Below are positions 43,645 to 52,467 of a stretch of DNA of 64,000 bases, one piece after another. Every line of letters starts with the position of its first letter. Within the stretch, counting starts at the first letter, position 1. The DNA is from UBA4782 sp034429195 (lineage in GTDB: Bacteria; Chloroflexota; Anaerolineae; Anaerolineales; Anaerolineaceae): contig DAOUGQ010000002.1 of NCBI GenBank assembly GCA_034429195.1, positions 124,001 through 188,000 of the forward strand, read 5' to 3'. The notes under the pieces were generated by a model. That model made no database searches and was not told the DNA's origin. It saw only the letters and a program-made list of their open reading frames with translations. The position numbers were made by a program, and so were the translations under genes.

Positions 43645-44793
43645 TTATCTTTTAATTGCTTTCTCGATGCGATGAAGCCCTTCTTCAAGAATGGATCTCG
43701 GACAGCCGAAATTCAGACGTACAAAACCTTCTCCACCTTTACCAAATTCTTCTCCTGCGTTAAGAGCAATTCTTCCTTCCTGTAGGAAGAATTCTGCAGG
43801 TCTTCCCTTTAATGTAAGATTACGGCAATCGATCCATGCCAGAAAAGTGGATTCCGGAACTGTCACACCCAGCATGGGTAGCTCTGTTCTGATCCATTTC
43901 ACCAAAAAATCACGGTTTTCTTCAAGATAAGAAACGCATTCCTTCAACCATTCATTGCCATGTTGGAAAGCTGCCAGCGCTGCTATCTGACCGAACAAGT
44001 TGGAGCTGCCAGTGATCCCGCGAAATGTATGGATAAAATTTTCTTTTAATTTGGCATTTGGAATAATCGCAAAAGCAAAGTCCAACCCCGCGATATTGTA
44101 CGTTTTGCTGGGAGCCATCAAAGTGATGGTATTTTGCGCAACCTCTGGTGAAAGTGATGCGATGGGAATATGCTGATGCCCAGAGAAAATAAAATCACAG
44201 TGAATCTCATCGGAGCAGATCACAACACCTTTTGAGAGGCAGATCTGTGCCATCTGTTCTAGTTCGTTTCTGGTAAAAACTCGTCCTACTGGGTTATGGG
44301 GATTGCAAAGTAAAAACATAGCTGTATTAGGTTGAATACTTTTTTCGAATGCATCCATGTCAATTTGGTATGAGCCATCAAGGTTTCGGGTTAGCTCTGC
44401 ATCGATTCTGTCCATTCCAGCATGATGGGCCGCATGTAAGAATGGGGGGTAAACGGGAGGTTGAATAAGAATACTTCCTCCAGGACGATAGAGCGCTTGA
44501 CAGGCAAGATTGAAGCCTGAAACGACACCTGAGGTGAAAACCAGATCTTCTGGAGAGATTTTCCAATTGTAAAGTTTATCCATCCGCTCGATGATGGTAT
44601 TCTTTAATTCCAGCATTTCAATAGGATAACCAAATATGCCATGATCAACGCGCTTATGTAAGGCTTCCATTACAGCAGGAGGAGCTTGAAAGTCCATATC
44701 CGCAACCCACATAGGGAGCACATCCTCATCAAAGCAATTCCATTTGGCGCTTTCACTTGAACGTCTGTTCAGGATTTTGTCGAACGAATTCAT
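43645..44793 (-). CDS. patB: PatB/MalY-type PLP-dependent C-S lyase/aminotransferase
   Basis: A 382-aa fold-type I PLP enzyme. The N-terminus MNSFDKILNRRSSESAKWNC followed by LPMWVADMDFQAPPAV is the classical signature of MalY/PatB cystathionine beta-lyases. Other motifs are ILIQPPVYPPFLHAA, LCNPHNPVGRVF, VICSDEIHCDFIF and the PLP-Lys in LMAPSKTYNIAGLDFAF. GAGGAAA lies 7 nt before the ATG at 44793; an in-frame ATG at 44856 is not favoured. The enzyme cleaves cystathionine or similar C-S bonds, releasing sulfide-type products. Confidence 0.88.
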   Translation of the reverse strand: MNSFDKILNRRSSESAKWNCFDEDVLPMWVADMDFQAPPAVMEALHKRVDHGIFGYPIEMLELKNTIIERMDKLYNWKISPEDLVFTSGVVSGFNLACQALYRPGGSILIQPPVYPPFLHAAHHAGMDRIDAELTRNLDGSYQIDMDAFEKSIQPNTAMFLLCNPHNPVGRVFTRNELEQMAQICLSKGVVICSDEIHCDFIFSGHQHIPIASLSPEVAQNTITLMAPSKTYNIAGLDFAFAIIPNAKLKENFIHTFRGITGSSNLFGQIAALAAFQHGNEWLKECVSYLEENRDFLVKWIRTELPMLGVTVPESTFLAWIDCRNLTLKGRPAEFFLQEGRIALNAGEEFGKGGEGFVRLNFGCPRSILEEGLHRIEKAIKR

Positions 44794-44903
44794 TATTGAT
44801 TTCCTCGAAATATAGTTTTGTTCATTATAATCAGAAAAGAGAAGAATAACCTTCAAGTAAGATTTTCTCAGTGTAAAGTATTAAACTGGTATACTCGTTT
44901 TGA

Positions 44904-45818
44904 ATGGAATGCTCTATGAAAGATCAGGAAGCTAAAATAACGCAACCTACGTTTTTCTATACCCAGGGCTGGAGTGATTACGCCTTGTTGGATAGTGGAA
45001 ATGGACGCAAGTTGGAGCGGTTTGGTAATATAATTCTTGATCGTCCAGAAGCAGAAGCTATCTGGCAGCCAGCACTTTCATTAAAGAACTGGCAAAATGC
45101 AGACGCGGTATTTAAATCTTCTCCTGAGGAGAATGGTGGACATTGGGAGTACCGTCATAAACTACCTGAAAAGTGGAAAGTAGGATATGAATCTCTGCAT
45201 TTCTGGGTGCAGACCACTCCTTCGCGACATGTGGGTGTATTTCCTGAACAGGCACCACAATGGGATTGGATTGGAAATAAGATTTCCCAGGCTCGTAGAC
45301 CCATAAAAGTATTAAATCTCTTTGGGTATACCGGTGTGGCAACCCTGGCAGCAGCAACTTCAGGTGCACAAGTTACCCATGTAGATGCATCTCACAAAGT
45401 AGTGATGATGGCAAAAGAGAATGCCCAATGCACGCACCTGCCTGAAACTGCTATCAGGTGGATCGTTGATGATGCAATGAAATTTGTTCAACGAGAAGTA
45501 CGTCGCAATTCTCGATATGATGGTATCATCCTGGACCCACCTAAATTTGGAAGAGGACCAAAAGGCGAAGTCTGGGAATTCTACAAGCTCATTCCAGAAT
45601 TGCTGCGAACATGCCGGGCTGTTTTAACCGAAAACCCGATATTCATCATGTTAACTGCCTATGCCGTAAAAGCCTCCTATTTAACTCTATTCAATGCATT
45701 GTCAGAAGTAATGAGAGATTACGAGGGTGAAGTTCGGGCTGGAGAAATATTAAACATTGATAACAGTGCGGGTCGTATGTTATCGACTGCCATTTTTGCG
45801 CACTGGTCAAAAGATTAA
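44904..45818 (+). CDS. SAM-dependent methyltransferase, RlmI/RlmK-like
   Basis: A 304-aa protein with a class I methyltransferase domain in its second half: KVLNLFGYTGVATLAAATSGAQVTHVDAS, then DAMKFVQREVRRNSRYDGIILDPPKFGRGPKGEVW. The DPPKF motif is that of m5C/m7G-type rRNA enzymes of the RlmI/RlmK group. The N-terminal ~110 residues lack a clear PUA domain. An extended -10 box TGGTATACT ends at 44895, so transcription would start near the first ATG (44904), suggesting a leaderless message; ATG 44916 is the alternative. Confidence 0.8.
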   Translation: MECSMKDQEAKITQPTFFYTQGWSDYALLDSGNGRKLERFGNIILDRPEAEAIWQPALSLKNWQNADAVFKSSPEENGGHWEYRHKLPEKWKVGYESLHFWVQTTPSRHVGVFPEQAPQWDWIGNKISQARRPIKVLNLFGYTGVATLAAATSGAQVTHVDASHKVVMMAKENAQCTHLPETAIRWIVDDAMKFVQREVRRNSRYDGIILDPPKFGRGPKGEVWEFYKLIPELLRTCRAVLTENPIFIMLTAYAVKASYLTLFNALSEVMRDYEGEVRAGEILNIDNSAGRMLSTAIFAHWSKD

Positions 45819-45837
45819 AATTTTAAGGAAGTACGTC

Positions 45838-46680
45838 ATGAATGAGAAAAAAACTGTAAGCATTATTGGACCTGGTGTGATGGCAGAAGCATTCGTTGCT
45901 GGGCTGCTGCGAAATCAAGTGGTATCTCCTGAATCAATTATCACCTCTGGACCTCACCTCGAAAGAGTTCAGCAACTCCATGTAAAATATGGGATTATTG
46001 GATATACAGATAACGCAAAGGCAGTGGAAGAAGCTGATTTTGTGATCCTGGCAGTAAAACCTCAAAGGTTAGCCGCTGTACTTAAAGGCTTGAAGGAGAA
46101 AATCCGAAAAGATGCGCTGGTGATTTCCATTGTTGCAGGAACCTCTATTGAAGTAATCCAAAAAGGGTTAAATCATCAAGCCGTTGTTCGCGCAATGCCA
46201 AATACACCCGCACAGATCGGAGAAGGGATCACTGTTTGGACTTTATCTCGTGAATGCACTGACAAACATAAAGTGCAAGCACAGGAGATCTTAAAATCAT
46301 TTGGTGAAGAAGTATTTGTTGAAGAGGAAAGCTATCTTGATATGGCAACCGCACTTTCTGGAACCGGACCTGCTTATGTGTTTCTGTTTATGGAGGCAAT
46401 GATCGACGCAGGTGTCCATCTTGGATTTCCCCGTCGAATAGCTGAGAAGCTGGTGACACAAACCGTAAGAGGTTCTGTAGATTATTATGCTGAAAAGAGC
46501 GGTCACCCTGCACAACTGCGGAATGAAGTTACTTCTCCGGGTGGAACCTCAGCAGAAGCGTTATATTACCTGGAAAAAGCAGGATTTCGTACTGCTATCT
46601 CGCGGGCAGTATGGGCTGCTTATCAACGATCTCAAGAATTGGGAAAGGGAAAGAGCTCACAAATTGCAGAAAAAGACTGA
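45838..46680 (+). CDS. proC: ProC, pyrroline-5-carboxylate reductase
   Basis: Last enzyme of proline synthesis, reducing pyrroline-5-carboxylate with NAD(P)H. The length of 280 aa is typical. It begins MNEKKTVSIIGPGVMAEAFVAGLL, a Rossmann fold in which the usual GxGxM appears as GPGVMAEA; DFVILAVKPQ, RAMPNTPAQIGEG, ALSGTGPAYVFLFMEAM and the C-terminal VTSPGGTSAEALYYLEK follow. TTAAGGA precedes the ATG at 45838; the longer frame upstream overlaps the methyltransferase. It lies 19 nt after that gene. Confidence 0.94.
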   Translation: MNEKKTVSIIGPGVMAEAFVAGLLRNQVVSPESIITSGPHLERVQQLHVKYGIIGYTDNAKAVEEADFVILAVKPQRLAAVLKGLKEKIRKDALVISIVAGTSIEVIQKGLNHQAVVRAMPNTPAQIGEGITVWTLSRECTDKHKVQAQEILKSFGEEVFVEEESYLDMATALSGTGPAYVFLFMEAMIDAGVHLGFPRRIAEKLVTQTVRGSVDYYAEKSGHPAQLRNEVTSPGGTSAEALYYLEKAGFRTAISRAVWAAYQRSQELGKGKSSQIAEKD

Positions 46681-46717
46681 TCCTGGTCAGATAATCAATT
46701 AAGTTGTTATAAAGTGC

Positions 46718-46723
46718 TATAAT
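46718..46723 (+). promoter_or_regulatory. Extended -10 promoter of the thiamine operon
   Basis: TGCTATAAT (46715-46723) is a full extended -10 element just upstream of the TPP aptamer. No good -35 box is needed with this type. Confidence 0.55.
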
Positions 46724-46740
46724 TAATTTTAAGAAAATAT

Positions 46741-46826
46741 TTACCCGGGGAGCCCCTGGTGGCTGAGAGGAGGACAAAAGTCCTCGACCCTAATAACCTG
46801 ATCCGGATAATGCCGGCGGAGGGAAA
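46741..46826 (+). promoter_or_regulatory. TPP riboswitch (THI-box)
   Basis: The conserved aptamer elements are present in order: GGTGGCTGAGAGG, a variable stem (GAGGACAAAAGTCCTC), CGACCCTAATAACCTGATC, then CGGATAATGCCGGCGGAGGGAA. This is a clear match to the thiamine pyrophosphate riboswitch. It controls the operon thiN-thiB-thiP-thiQ-DUF402, and a terminator follows at once. Confidence 0.95.
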
Positions 46827-46840
46827 ATGTAGAAGAGTCA

Positions 46841-46868
46841 ACACCCTCCCTGGCGGAGGGTGTTTTTT
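46841..46868 (+). terminator. Riboswitch terminator overlapping the thiN Shine-Dalgarno
   Basis: ACACCCTCC pairs with GGAGGGTGT around CTGGC and six T's follow. The second arm, GGAGGG, is also the only plausible ribosome site of thiN, 8 nt before its ATG. The first arm can alternatively pair with an identical GGAGGG at the aptamer 3' end (46818-46823). This gives a simple switch: without TPP the first arm is held by the aptamer strand; with TPP the terminator forms and also hides the ribosome site. Confidence 0.8.
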
Positions 46869-47537
46869 ATGCAAGATCACAATGTATTAATTTTCGCCAA
46901 TGGTGAGATCACTGATCTAAAGCGCGCTAGAGCGTTAATTAGAATGGGTGATTTCATCATTGCAGCAGATGGCGGGTCGAAATATATACAAAAAATGGGT
47001 ATGCTTCCCGATGTTTTGATTGGTGACCTGGATTCAACCTCTCGAGAATTCATTGAACTTGTTACAAAAGCAGGAAAAAAGATCCATCAATATCCTACTG
47101 CAAAAGATACATCTGATCTGGAAATTGCCATTCAATATGCAATTGCTTTGCAACCCCAGAAGATCATTATCGTGGGTGGGTTAGGAGGGCGGGTTGACCA
47201 TTTGTTAGCTAATGTAATGCTTTTACAACGATATCGAAATGAGAATCTGGTCATCAGCATGGATGATGGGACAGTCGAAATGCAGCTTGTGATGGGGAAA
47301 CTCGCCATTAACGGCGCAGCAGGAGATATTGTTTCATTGATCCCATTAAGTGAGCAGGTGGTTGGTATTGTGACCGAGAATTTGGAGTTCCCCTTGAAAA
47401 GTGAAACCCTTATGATAGGAGAATCAAGGGGTATCAGTAATGTCATGTTATCAGATAATGCAAATGTTTTGATTAATTCGGGTGTGTTACTTTGTATACA
47501 CACCCGAATAGGTGAAGGAGAAGAAAATGGACACTAG
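46869..47537 (+). CDS. thiN: Thiamine pyrophosphokinase
   Basis: Converts thiamine to TPP using ATP. The 222-aa protein has the characteristic DGGSKYIQKMGMLPDVLIGDLDS, YPTAKDTSDLEIAIQYAI and GGLGGRVDHLLANVMLLQRY motifs. Start ATG 46869 lies directly on the terminator T-run; the GTG at 46860 is possible but would lie in the hairpin. The stop overlaps thiB by 11 nt. With the transporter genes it forms a salvage route: imported thiamine is pyrophosphorylated, and the product TPP shuts off the operon. Confidence 0.92.
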   Translation: MQDHNVLIFANGEITDLKRARALIRMGDFIIAADGGSKYIQKMGMLPDVLIGDLDSTSREFIELVTKAGKKIHQYPTAKDTSDLEIAIQYAIALQPQKIIIVGGLGGRVDHLLANVMLLQRYRNENLVISMDDGTVEMQLVMGKLAINGAAGDIVSLIPLSEQVVGIVTENLEFPLKSETLMIGESRGISNVMLSDNANVLINSGVLLCIHTRIGEGEENGH

Positions 47538-48588
47538 GAGATTGGCTTTTGGGCTGGTTTGCCTAATGTTGCTTCTGACAGGATGCAAGCCTGCTGTCCA
47601 ATCTGATAATCAAGATCAGGAAACGCTTACGGTTATGACACATGATTCATTTTCTATCAGTGAAAATGTGATCGCTGTATTTGAGAAGGAAAACAACGTG
47701 AAGGTATCCTTTTTAAAGAGTGGAGACACAGGACAATTGATCAATCGTGCCATACTCTCCAAAGAAGCACCTATGGCAGAAGTGCTCTATGGGATCGATA
47801 ACACTTTTCTCTCAAGAGCTCTGGATGAGGACCTTTTTGAGGAATATACCTCACCTGTTCTCGCAGAAATTCCTCGAGAATTCCAACTTGATCCACAAAA
47901 TCGAGCTTTACCTGTAGATTATGGAGATGTATGTATTAACTATGATAAAGCATACTTCAAAGAGAAAGATCTGGCATTACCCCAAACCTTGCAAGACCTG
48001 ACGAAACCAGAATATGCAGGTTTGTTAGTGGTAGAAAATCCAACTACCTCATCCCCAGGCACTGCTTTTCTGCTGGCAACCATTGCAGAATTCGGAGAGG
48101 AGGGCTACCTGGATTATTGGATACAACTCAAGCAAAATGGTGTGGTTATTGTGAATGATTGGGAAACTGCCTACTATACCAACTTCAGTGGTTCATCTGG
48201 AAAGGGCAGCCAACCGATGGTAGTATCATATGCGTCCAGCCCACCAGCAGAAGTAATCTATGCATCTGAGCCGTTGGAGGATGCACCTACTGCATCTCTG
48301 ACAGGTAAGAATATGTGCTATCGCCAGATCGAATTCGTTGGAATATTGAAAGGAACGAAAAACAGGGAAATGGCTGAGAAGTTTGTTGATTTTTTGCTTG
48401 GTAAAACTTTTCAAGAGGACGTGCCCCTGCAGATGTTTGTCTATCCAGTCAATCAAAATGCGACCCTTCCCGAAGAATTTGTGAAATATACACAGATCCC
48501 TGAAAGTCCAGCAATCCTTGATCCAGCTTTGGTAATGGAAAATAGAGATAACTGGCTTCAAATCTGGAATGAAACTGTATTGAAGTAG
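47527..48588 (+). CDS. thiB: Thiamine ABC transporter binding lipoprotein, ThiB-like
   Basis: Extracellular binding protein, 353 aa, with lipoprotein signal MDTRRLAFGLVCLMLLLTGC. It has the family pattern LTVMTHDSFSISENVIAVFEK, LPVDYGDVCINYDKAYF, VVENPTTSSPGTAFLLATIA and a Trp-rich end. ThiB-type binders start in this way (T-x-D-S-F). AAGGAGAAGAAA precedes the ATG at 47527. It overlaps thiN; the TPP riboswitch supports thiamine or a derivative as ligand. Confidence 0.9.
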   Translation: MDTRRLAFGLVCLMLLLTGCKPAVQSDNQDQETLTVMTHDSFSISENVIAVFEKENNVKVSFLKSGDTGQLINRAILSKEAPMAEVLYGIDNTFLSRALDEDLFEEYTSPVLAEIPREFQLDPQNRALPVDYGDVCINYDKAYFKEKDLALPQTLQDLTKPEYAGLLVVENPTTSSPGTAFLLATIAEFGEEGYLDYWIQLKQNGVVIVNDWETAYYTNFSGSSGKGSQPMVVSYASSPPAEVIYASEPLEDAPTASLTGKNMCYRQIEFVGILKGTKNREMAEKFVDFLLGKTFQEDVPLQMFVYPVNQNATLPEEFVKYTQIPESPAILDPALVMENRDNWLQIWNETVLK

Positions 48589-48605
48589 CGAAGAGGCGGA
48601 ATCGG

Positions 48606-50285
48606 GTGAGAAAAAATATCACGTGGGTTCTCTGGCTTCTGCCAGTTGCTTTTCTTGTTGTTTTTTACCTTCAGCCACTGGCAGCAATATTCATGCGTGT
48701 GGGAAATCAGATAGTTGCGGAAGGTATCGGCAGTTTTAGTTTTTCAAGAATAGTGGAAACCCTAATTTTCACTCTTTATCAGGCATCTCTCTCAACTATT
48801 CTGACACTAATTCTTGGTTTACCCGCTGCCTATATATTCGCACGGTTCAACTTTCCAGGAAAAAAGTTGCTCAGAACCCTATCTACCATTCCCTTCATTT
48901 TGCCAACCGTAGTCGTAGCTGCAAGTCTGAATACTTTGTTGGGACCTCGCGGATGGGCAAACATTTTCTTGATGAATGTTTTTGGATTGGAGAATCCACC
49001 CATTGTATTTGTCAATTCACTTGGGGCAATCCTGACAGCTCATGTATTCTATAATGTCTCTGTGATCATCCGATTAGTAGGAACAGCCTGGTCACAAATG
49101 GATGCCCGTTTAAGTCAGGCGGCCAGAGTTTTAGGGGCATCATCCAGAAAAGCTTTCTTCGAAGTAACATTGCCCCTTTTATCGCCAGTCATTCTATCTG
49201 CGACATTGTTGGTTTTTCTTTTCGATTTCACCAGTTTTGGGGTGGTTCTTTTATTAGGAGGACCCCAAAATGTCACCCTCGAAGTAGAGATTTATACCCA
49301 GGCTATGTATCTATTAAACCTGCCAATGGCAGGAGTTTTATCTCTTGTCCAACTTCTCATGACATTGGGTATCACGGTTTTATACACGCAAGCGGGAAGA
49401 AGAGAAATTCCCCTTGCACCACGTGTGAACGAAGAGGGAATGCATAAAGCAAAAAACTGGAAAGAAAAGCTCATTATTGGAATAGTGAGCATCAGCCTGG
49501 TGATCATGCTGGTATTGCCGTTGATTTCACTTGGAATGCGTTCAATCACTCGCATGGAAGCCAATCGCGGTCAGCGTGAAGATGTTCGAACGGGGATTAC
49601 CTTTGAATATTATCAACAGCTTTTCGTGAATCAAAGGCAATCGATCTTCTATGTACCACCTATCACAGCAATTCGTAATTCACTGTATTATGGGATCATT
49701 ACAGTTATCATTTCGATCACATTAGGCAGCCTGGCGGCTTTTGCTTTAAATAAACCTGGCAGGTTCAATCAGTGGATGGATGCTGTTTTTATGCTCCCAA
49801 TGGGTACATCCGCAGTTACTTTGGGTTTGGGGTTCATCCTGGTGTTCAATAAACCACCCATAGATCTCAGAACTTTTCCCATTCTGTTACCTATTGCACA
49901 CAGTTTGGTGGCAATACCATTTGTGGTACGAACAATAAAACCAGTCATTGCAACCATACCAGCTAACTTGAAGCAAGCCGCTTCTGTTTTGGGGGCATCT
50001 CCGCTAAAAGTGGTACGTGAAGTAGATATTCCCATCATTGCGAAGGCATTATCCGTATCTGCAATTTTCAGTTTTACTATTTCAATGGGTGAATTTGGCG
50101 CAACGTCCTTTTTAGCCAGGCCAGAAATGCCAACAATACCAGTGGCAATTTTTCGTTACCTGTCACAACCAGGGGCATCTAATTATGGACAGGCGATGGC
50201 TATGGCAACCATTCTTATGATTGTCTGCGCGCTATCGGTATTAATGATGGAATGGTTGGATAGTAACGCGTTTCTAAGAAAGTGA
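48606..50285 (+). CDS. thiP: Thiamine ABC transporter permease, ThiP-like
   Basis: A 559-aa permease with two fused halves, each with an EAA loop: MDARLSQAARVLGASSRKAFFEVTLPLL in the first and PANLKQAASVLGASPLKVVREVDIPII in the second. About twelve helices are visible. This two-in-one layout is that of ThiP and related iron permeases; the operon context favours thiamine. Start is GTG 48606 with GAGGCGGA upstream. Confidence 0.88.
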   Translation: MRKNITWVLWLLPVAFLVVFYLQPLAAIFMRVGNQIVAEGIGSFSFSRIVETLIFTLYQASLSTILTLILGLPAAYIFARFNFPGKKLLRTLSTIPFILPTVVVAASLNTLLGPRGWANIFLMNVFGLENPPIVFVNSLGAILTAHVFYNVSVIIRLVGTAWSQMDARLSQAARVLGASSRKAFFEVTLPLLSPVILSATLLVFLFDFTSFGVVLLLGGPQNVTLEVEIYTQAMYLLNLPMAGVLSLVQLLMTLGITVLYTQAGRREIPLAPRVNEEGMHKAKNWKEKLIIGIVSISLVIMLVLPLISLGMRSITRMEANRGQREDVRTGITFEYYQQLFVNQRQSIFYVPPITAIRNSLYYGIITVIISITLGSLAAFALNKPGRFNQWMDAVFMLPMGTSAVTLGLGFILVFNKPPIDLRTFPILLPIAHSLVAIPFVVRTIKPVIATIPANLKQAASVLGASPLKVVREVDIPIIAKALSVSAIFSFTISMGEFGATSFLARPEMPTIPVAIFRYLSQPGASNYGQAMAMATILMIVCALSVLMMEWLDSNAFLRK

Positions 50286-50293
50286 AGGCTTTC

Positions 50294-51343
50294 ATGCTTG
50301 AAGTACGATCCATCACAAAATCTTTTGAAGGACAACCTTTGCTCAAAGGGATCTCGTTTGATGTACATGAAGGTGAAACGGTTTGTTTGCTGGGTGCATC
50401 GGGAAGTGGAAAATCAACCTTGCTTCGGATCATAGCTGGAATTGAAACACCCGAAAGTGGAGAGATAATCTGGGATGGGGAAGATTTTACACAGGTGCCA
50501 GTGCATAAACGGGGATTTGGATTGATGTTCCAGGATTATGCTCTCTTCCCTCATAAAAATGTTTATGAGAATGTGGCATTTGGGTTAAAAATGCAGGGAA
50601 TGGATTCTAACCAGATAAAGCAACGTGTTCGGGAAGTTCTAGAGTTGGTTAATCTCGAAGATTTCGCCAGTCGAAGGGTTACAGAATTATCTGGTGGAGA
50701 ACAACAGCGGATCGCATTTGCCAGGGCGCTCGCGCCAAGACCAAAATTGATCATGTTCGATGAACCGTTGGGAGCTTTGGATCGAGCACTTCGAGAACAA
50801 TTATTAGAAGAATTACGAAGTTTACTTCATAAAGCAAGCATACCCGCCATATATGTAACCCATGATCAGGAAGAAGCTTTTGCTATTGGAACAGAAATAA
50901 TGTTGACACATGGGGGAGTGATTGTTCAAAGAGGGAAACCTGAGGAAGTATTTGAACACCCAACTACGCCCTGGGTGGCCAGGTTTCTTGGGCAAGCAAA
51001 TCTTGTAAAAGGAAAGATTCTATCCCTGACACCCTTGCGCATAGCCACTATAATGGGAGAGATCTCAGTTTCACAAAAGCAATCCATGAATATGAGGGTT
51101 GGAGATCAATTGTCTGTGATGATTCCGTCAAAAGCGATATCTTCAAGCGAGGGTAGTGTGAATTCCATGACGGGTGTTATCGAAGACGTATTGTTTAAAG
51201 GAGAATTTTATACTATTACAGTAAATTTCCATGGTGAACGGTTACAATATAACCAGACAGAGTGTTTGAAGATCGGTGATTCCGTAATAATAACTATTGA
51301 TCCTGCAAAGATCATTTGTCTAGAGAATGATGAAAAACAATGA
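50294..51343 (+). CDS. thiQ: Thiamine ABC transporter ATPase, ThiQ-like
   Basis: ABC ATPase of 349 aa with Walker A LLGASGSGKSTLLRIIAG, Q-loop LMFQDYALFPHKNVYENV, signature LSGGEQQRIAFARALAP, Walker B LIMFDEPLGALDR and switch His YVTHDQEEA. A C-terminal TOBE-like domain (about 240-345) makes it longer than proteobacterial ThiQ. ATG 50294 with AAGG 6 nt upstream is chosen; GTG 50282, overlapping the ThiP stop, is also possible. Confidence 0.88.
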   Translation: MLEVRSITKSFEGQPLLKGISFDVHEGETVCLLGASGSGKSTLLRIIAGIETPESGEIIWDGEDFTQVPVHKRGFGLMFQDYALFPHKNVYENVAFGLKMQGMDSNQIKQRVREVLELVNLEDFASRRVTELSGGEQQRIAFARALAPRPKLIMFDEPLGALDRALREQLLEELRSLLHKASIPAIYVTHDQEEAFAIGTEIMLTHGGVIVQRGKPEEVFEHPTTPWVARFLGQANLVKGKILSLTPLRIATIMGEISVSQKQSMNMRVGDQLSVMIPSKAISSSEGSVNSMTGVIEDVLFKGEFYTITVNFHGERLQYNQTECLKIGDSVIITIDPAKIICLENDEKQ

Positions 51344-51825
51344 AGATTGGAAACGAAGTTCATGTAATTAAACTGAATAGCAAAGGAACTAAAGTCTGGA
51401 GCTATTCAGGAAAAGTGCTCAGCCAATCAAAAAATGCATTATTGCTTGAAGCATATTTCAATCGTTCTGACCTGCCATTTCATGGAATTACCCTGTCAGA
51501 AGGGGATCGTTTTCTCGAGGTCTATTTTTCAAATCGATGGTATAACATTTTTGAGATCCACGACAAACAGACTGATGGTTTAAAAGGCTGGTATTGCAAT
51601 ATAACTGCGCCGGCTGAAATTTCCGATGGGACAATCCCTGCCCGCGATTTAGCGCTGGATTTATTTGTTTATCCAGATGGCAGGCAACTAGTTTTAGATG
51701 AAGAAGAATTTATTGATTTAGAGTTATCAGAAGAAGAAAATACACATGCGCTGACTGCCTTACAAGAGCTTCAATCTATTTTCAAGGAATCAGCGCATTT
51801 TGATATATACCAAATGGTAGTGTAA
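51340..51825 (+). CDS. DUF402-family putative phosphohydrolase in the thiamine operon
   Basis: A 161-aa protein of the DUF402 (NtdP/FomD-like) fold: SDLPFHGITLSEGDRFLEVYFSNRWYNIFEI, GLKGWYCNITAPAEISDGTI, and DLALDLFVYPDGRQLVLDEEEF with the acidic residues that bind metal in the family. Known members hydrolyse nucleoside di- or triphosphates or a CMP-phosphonate. The start overlaps the ThiQ stop as ATGA, so it belongs to the TPP-controlled operon. Its substrate may be a thiamine phosphate; this is inference from context only. Confidence 0.8.
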   Translation: MKIGNEVHVIKLNSKGTKVWSYSGKVLSQSKNALLLEAYFNRSDLPFHGITLSEGDRFLEVYFSNRWYNIFEIHDKQTDGLKGWYCNITAPAEISDGTIPARDLALDLFVYPDGRQLVLDEEEFIDLELSEEENTHALTALQELQSIFKESAHFDIYQMVV

Positions 51826-51828
51826 TTT

Positions 51829-52029
51829 CTAAATCAATGCATATGCAGTTAATGGGGCTATGTAACCAAATAAATCGACCGTTCCTGTAAACTGTAAAAT
51901 CGCAAGCACAGCAATTGGCAAACAGCAGCATAGCAAAACCACACCTACGACAACCAATACAATGATTAAAGTCTTGTTATTCTTTTTGGGTTCTTCTGTG
52001 ACGGGTGTTTCGGGAATATAATCAGCCAT
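51829..52029 (-). CDS. Small membrane protein
   Basis: A 66-aa protein with a charged N-terminus (MADYIPETPVTEEPKKNNK) and one or two hydrophobic segments (LIIVLVVVGVVLLCCCLPIAV). The triple Cys in the helix could be palmitoylation-like or structural, with no known role. GGAGG lies 6 nt before the ATG. It is convergent with the DUF402 gene and follows the next membrane-protein gene on the same strand. Confidence 0.6.
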   Translation of the reverse strand: MADYIPETPVTEEPKKNNKTLIIVLVVVGVVLLCCCLPIAVLAILQFTGTVDLFGYIAPLTAYALI

Positions 52030-52063
52030 TGTTTCCTCCAGAGAATGAATACATTTTTTCGAA

Positions 52064-52426
52064 CTAATAACCAGAATCTAAAATGCCACCTAACGCGCCT
52101 GCTCCACCGCAAATTGCCACACCTAATATCGGTAGAACAATAAACAGAATGACGGCGACGATTGTACCAATTACATTAAGATAGCCGAGAATTAACCCGG
52201 CAACAGCCATTCCATTTCCGGTGATAGTACCTGCGCTTTTCTTAATTTCACTTTGGGCAACATGCCCGCAGATGATCCCTACCAGACCACCCAAACCAAA
52301 GAGACCAAGCCATCCAAGGATACCTCCAATCATGCTGATGATCGCCCAGGTACTAGTGCGGGTTGGAGCAGGGGGATAATATGATTGCTGTTGTTGTGGT
52401 GGTTGTTGATAATAAAATTGTCCCAT
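52064..52426 (-). CDS. DUF4190-type membrane protein
   Basis: A 120-aa protein with a Gln/Pro/Tyr-rich start (MGQFYYQQPPQQQQSYYPPA) and two to three membrane segments carrying STWAIISMIGGILGWLGL and the DUF4190 feature GIICGHVAQSEIKKS. TTGGAGGAATT lies before ATG 52426; a longer frame upstream lacks a site. Function unknown. Confidence 0.7.
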   Translation of the reverse strand: MGQFYYQQPPQQQQSYYPPAPTRTSTWAIISMIGGILGWLGLFGLGGLVGIICGHVAQSEIKKSAGTITGNGMAVAGLILGYLNVIGTIVAVILFIVLPILGVAICGGAGALGGILDSGY

Positions 52427-52467
52427 AATTCCTCCAAGATTATTAATATTTATCTTATTATTATATA

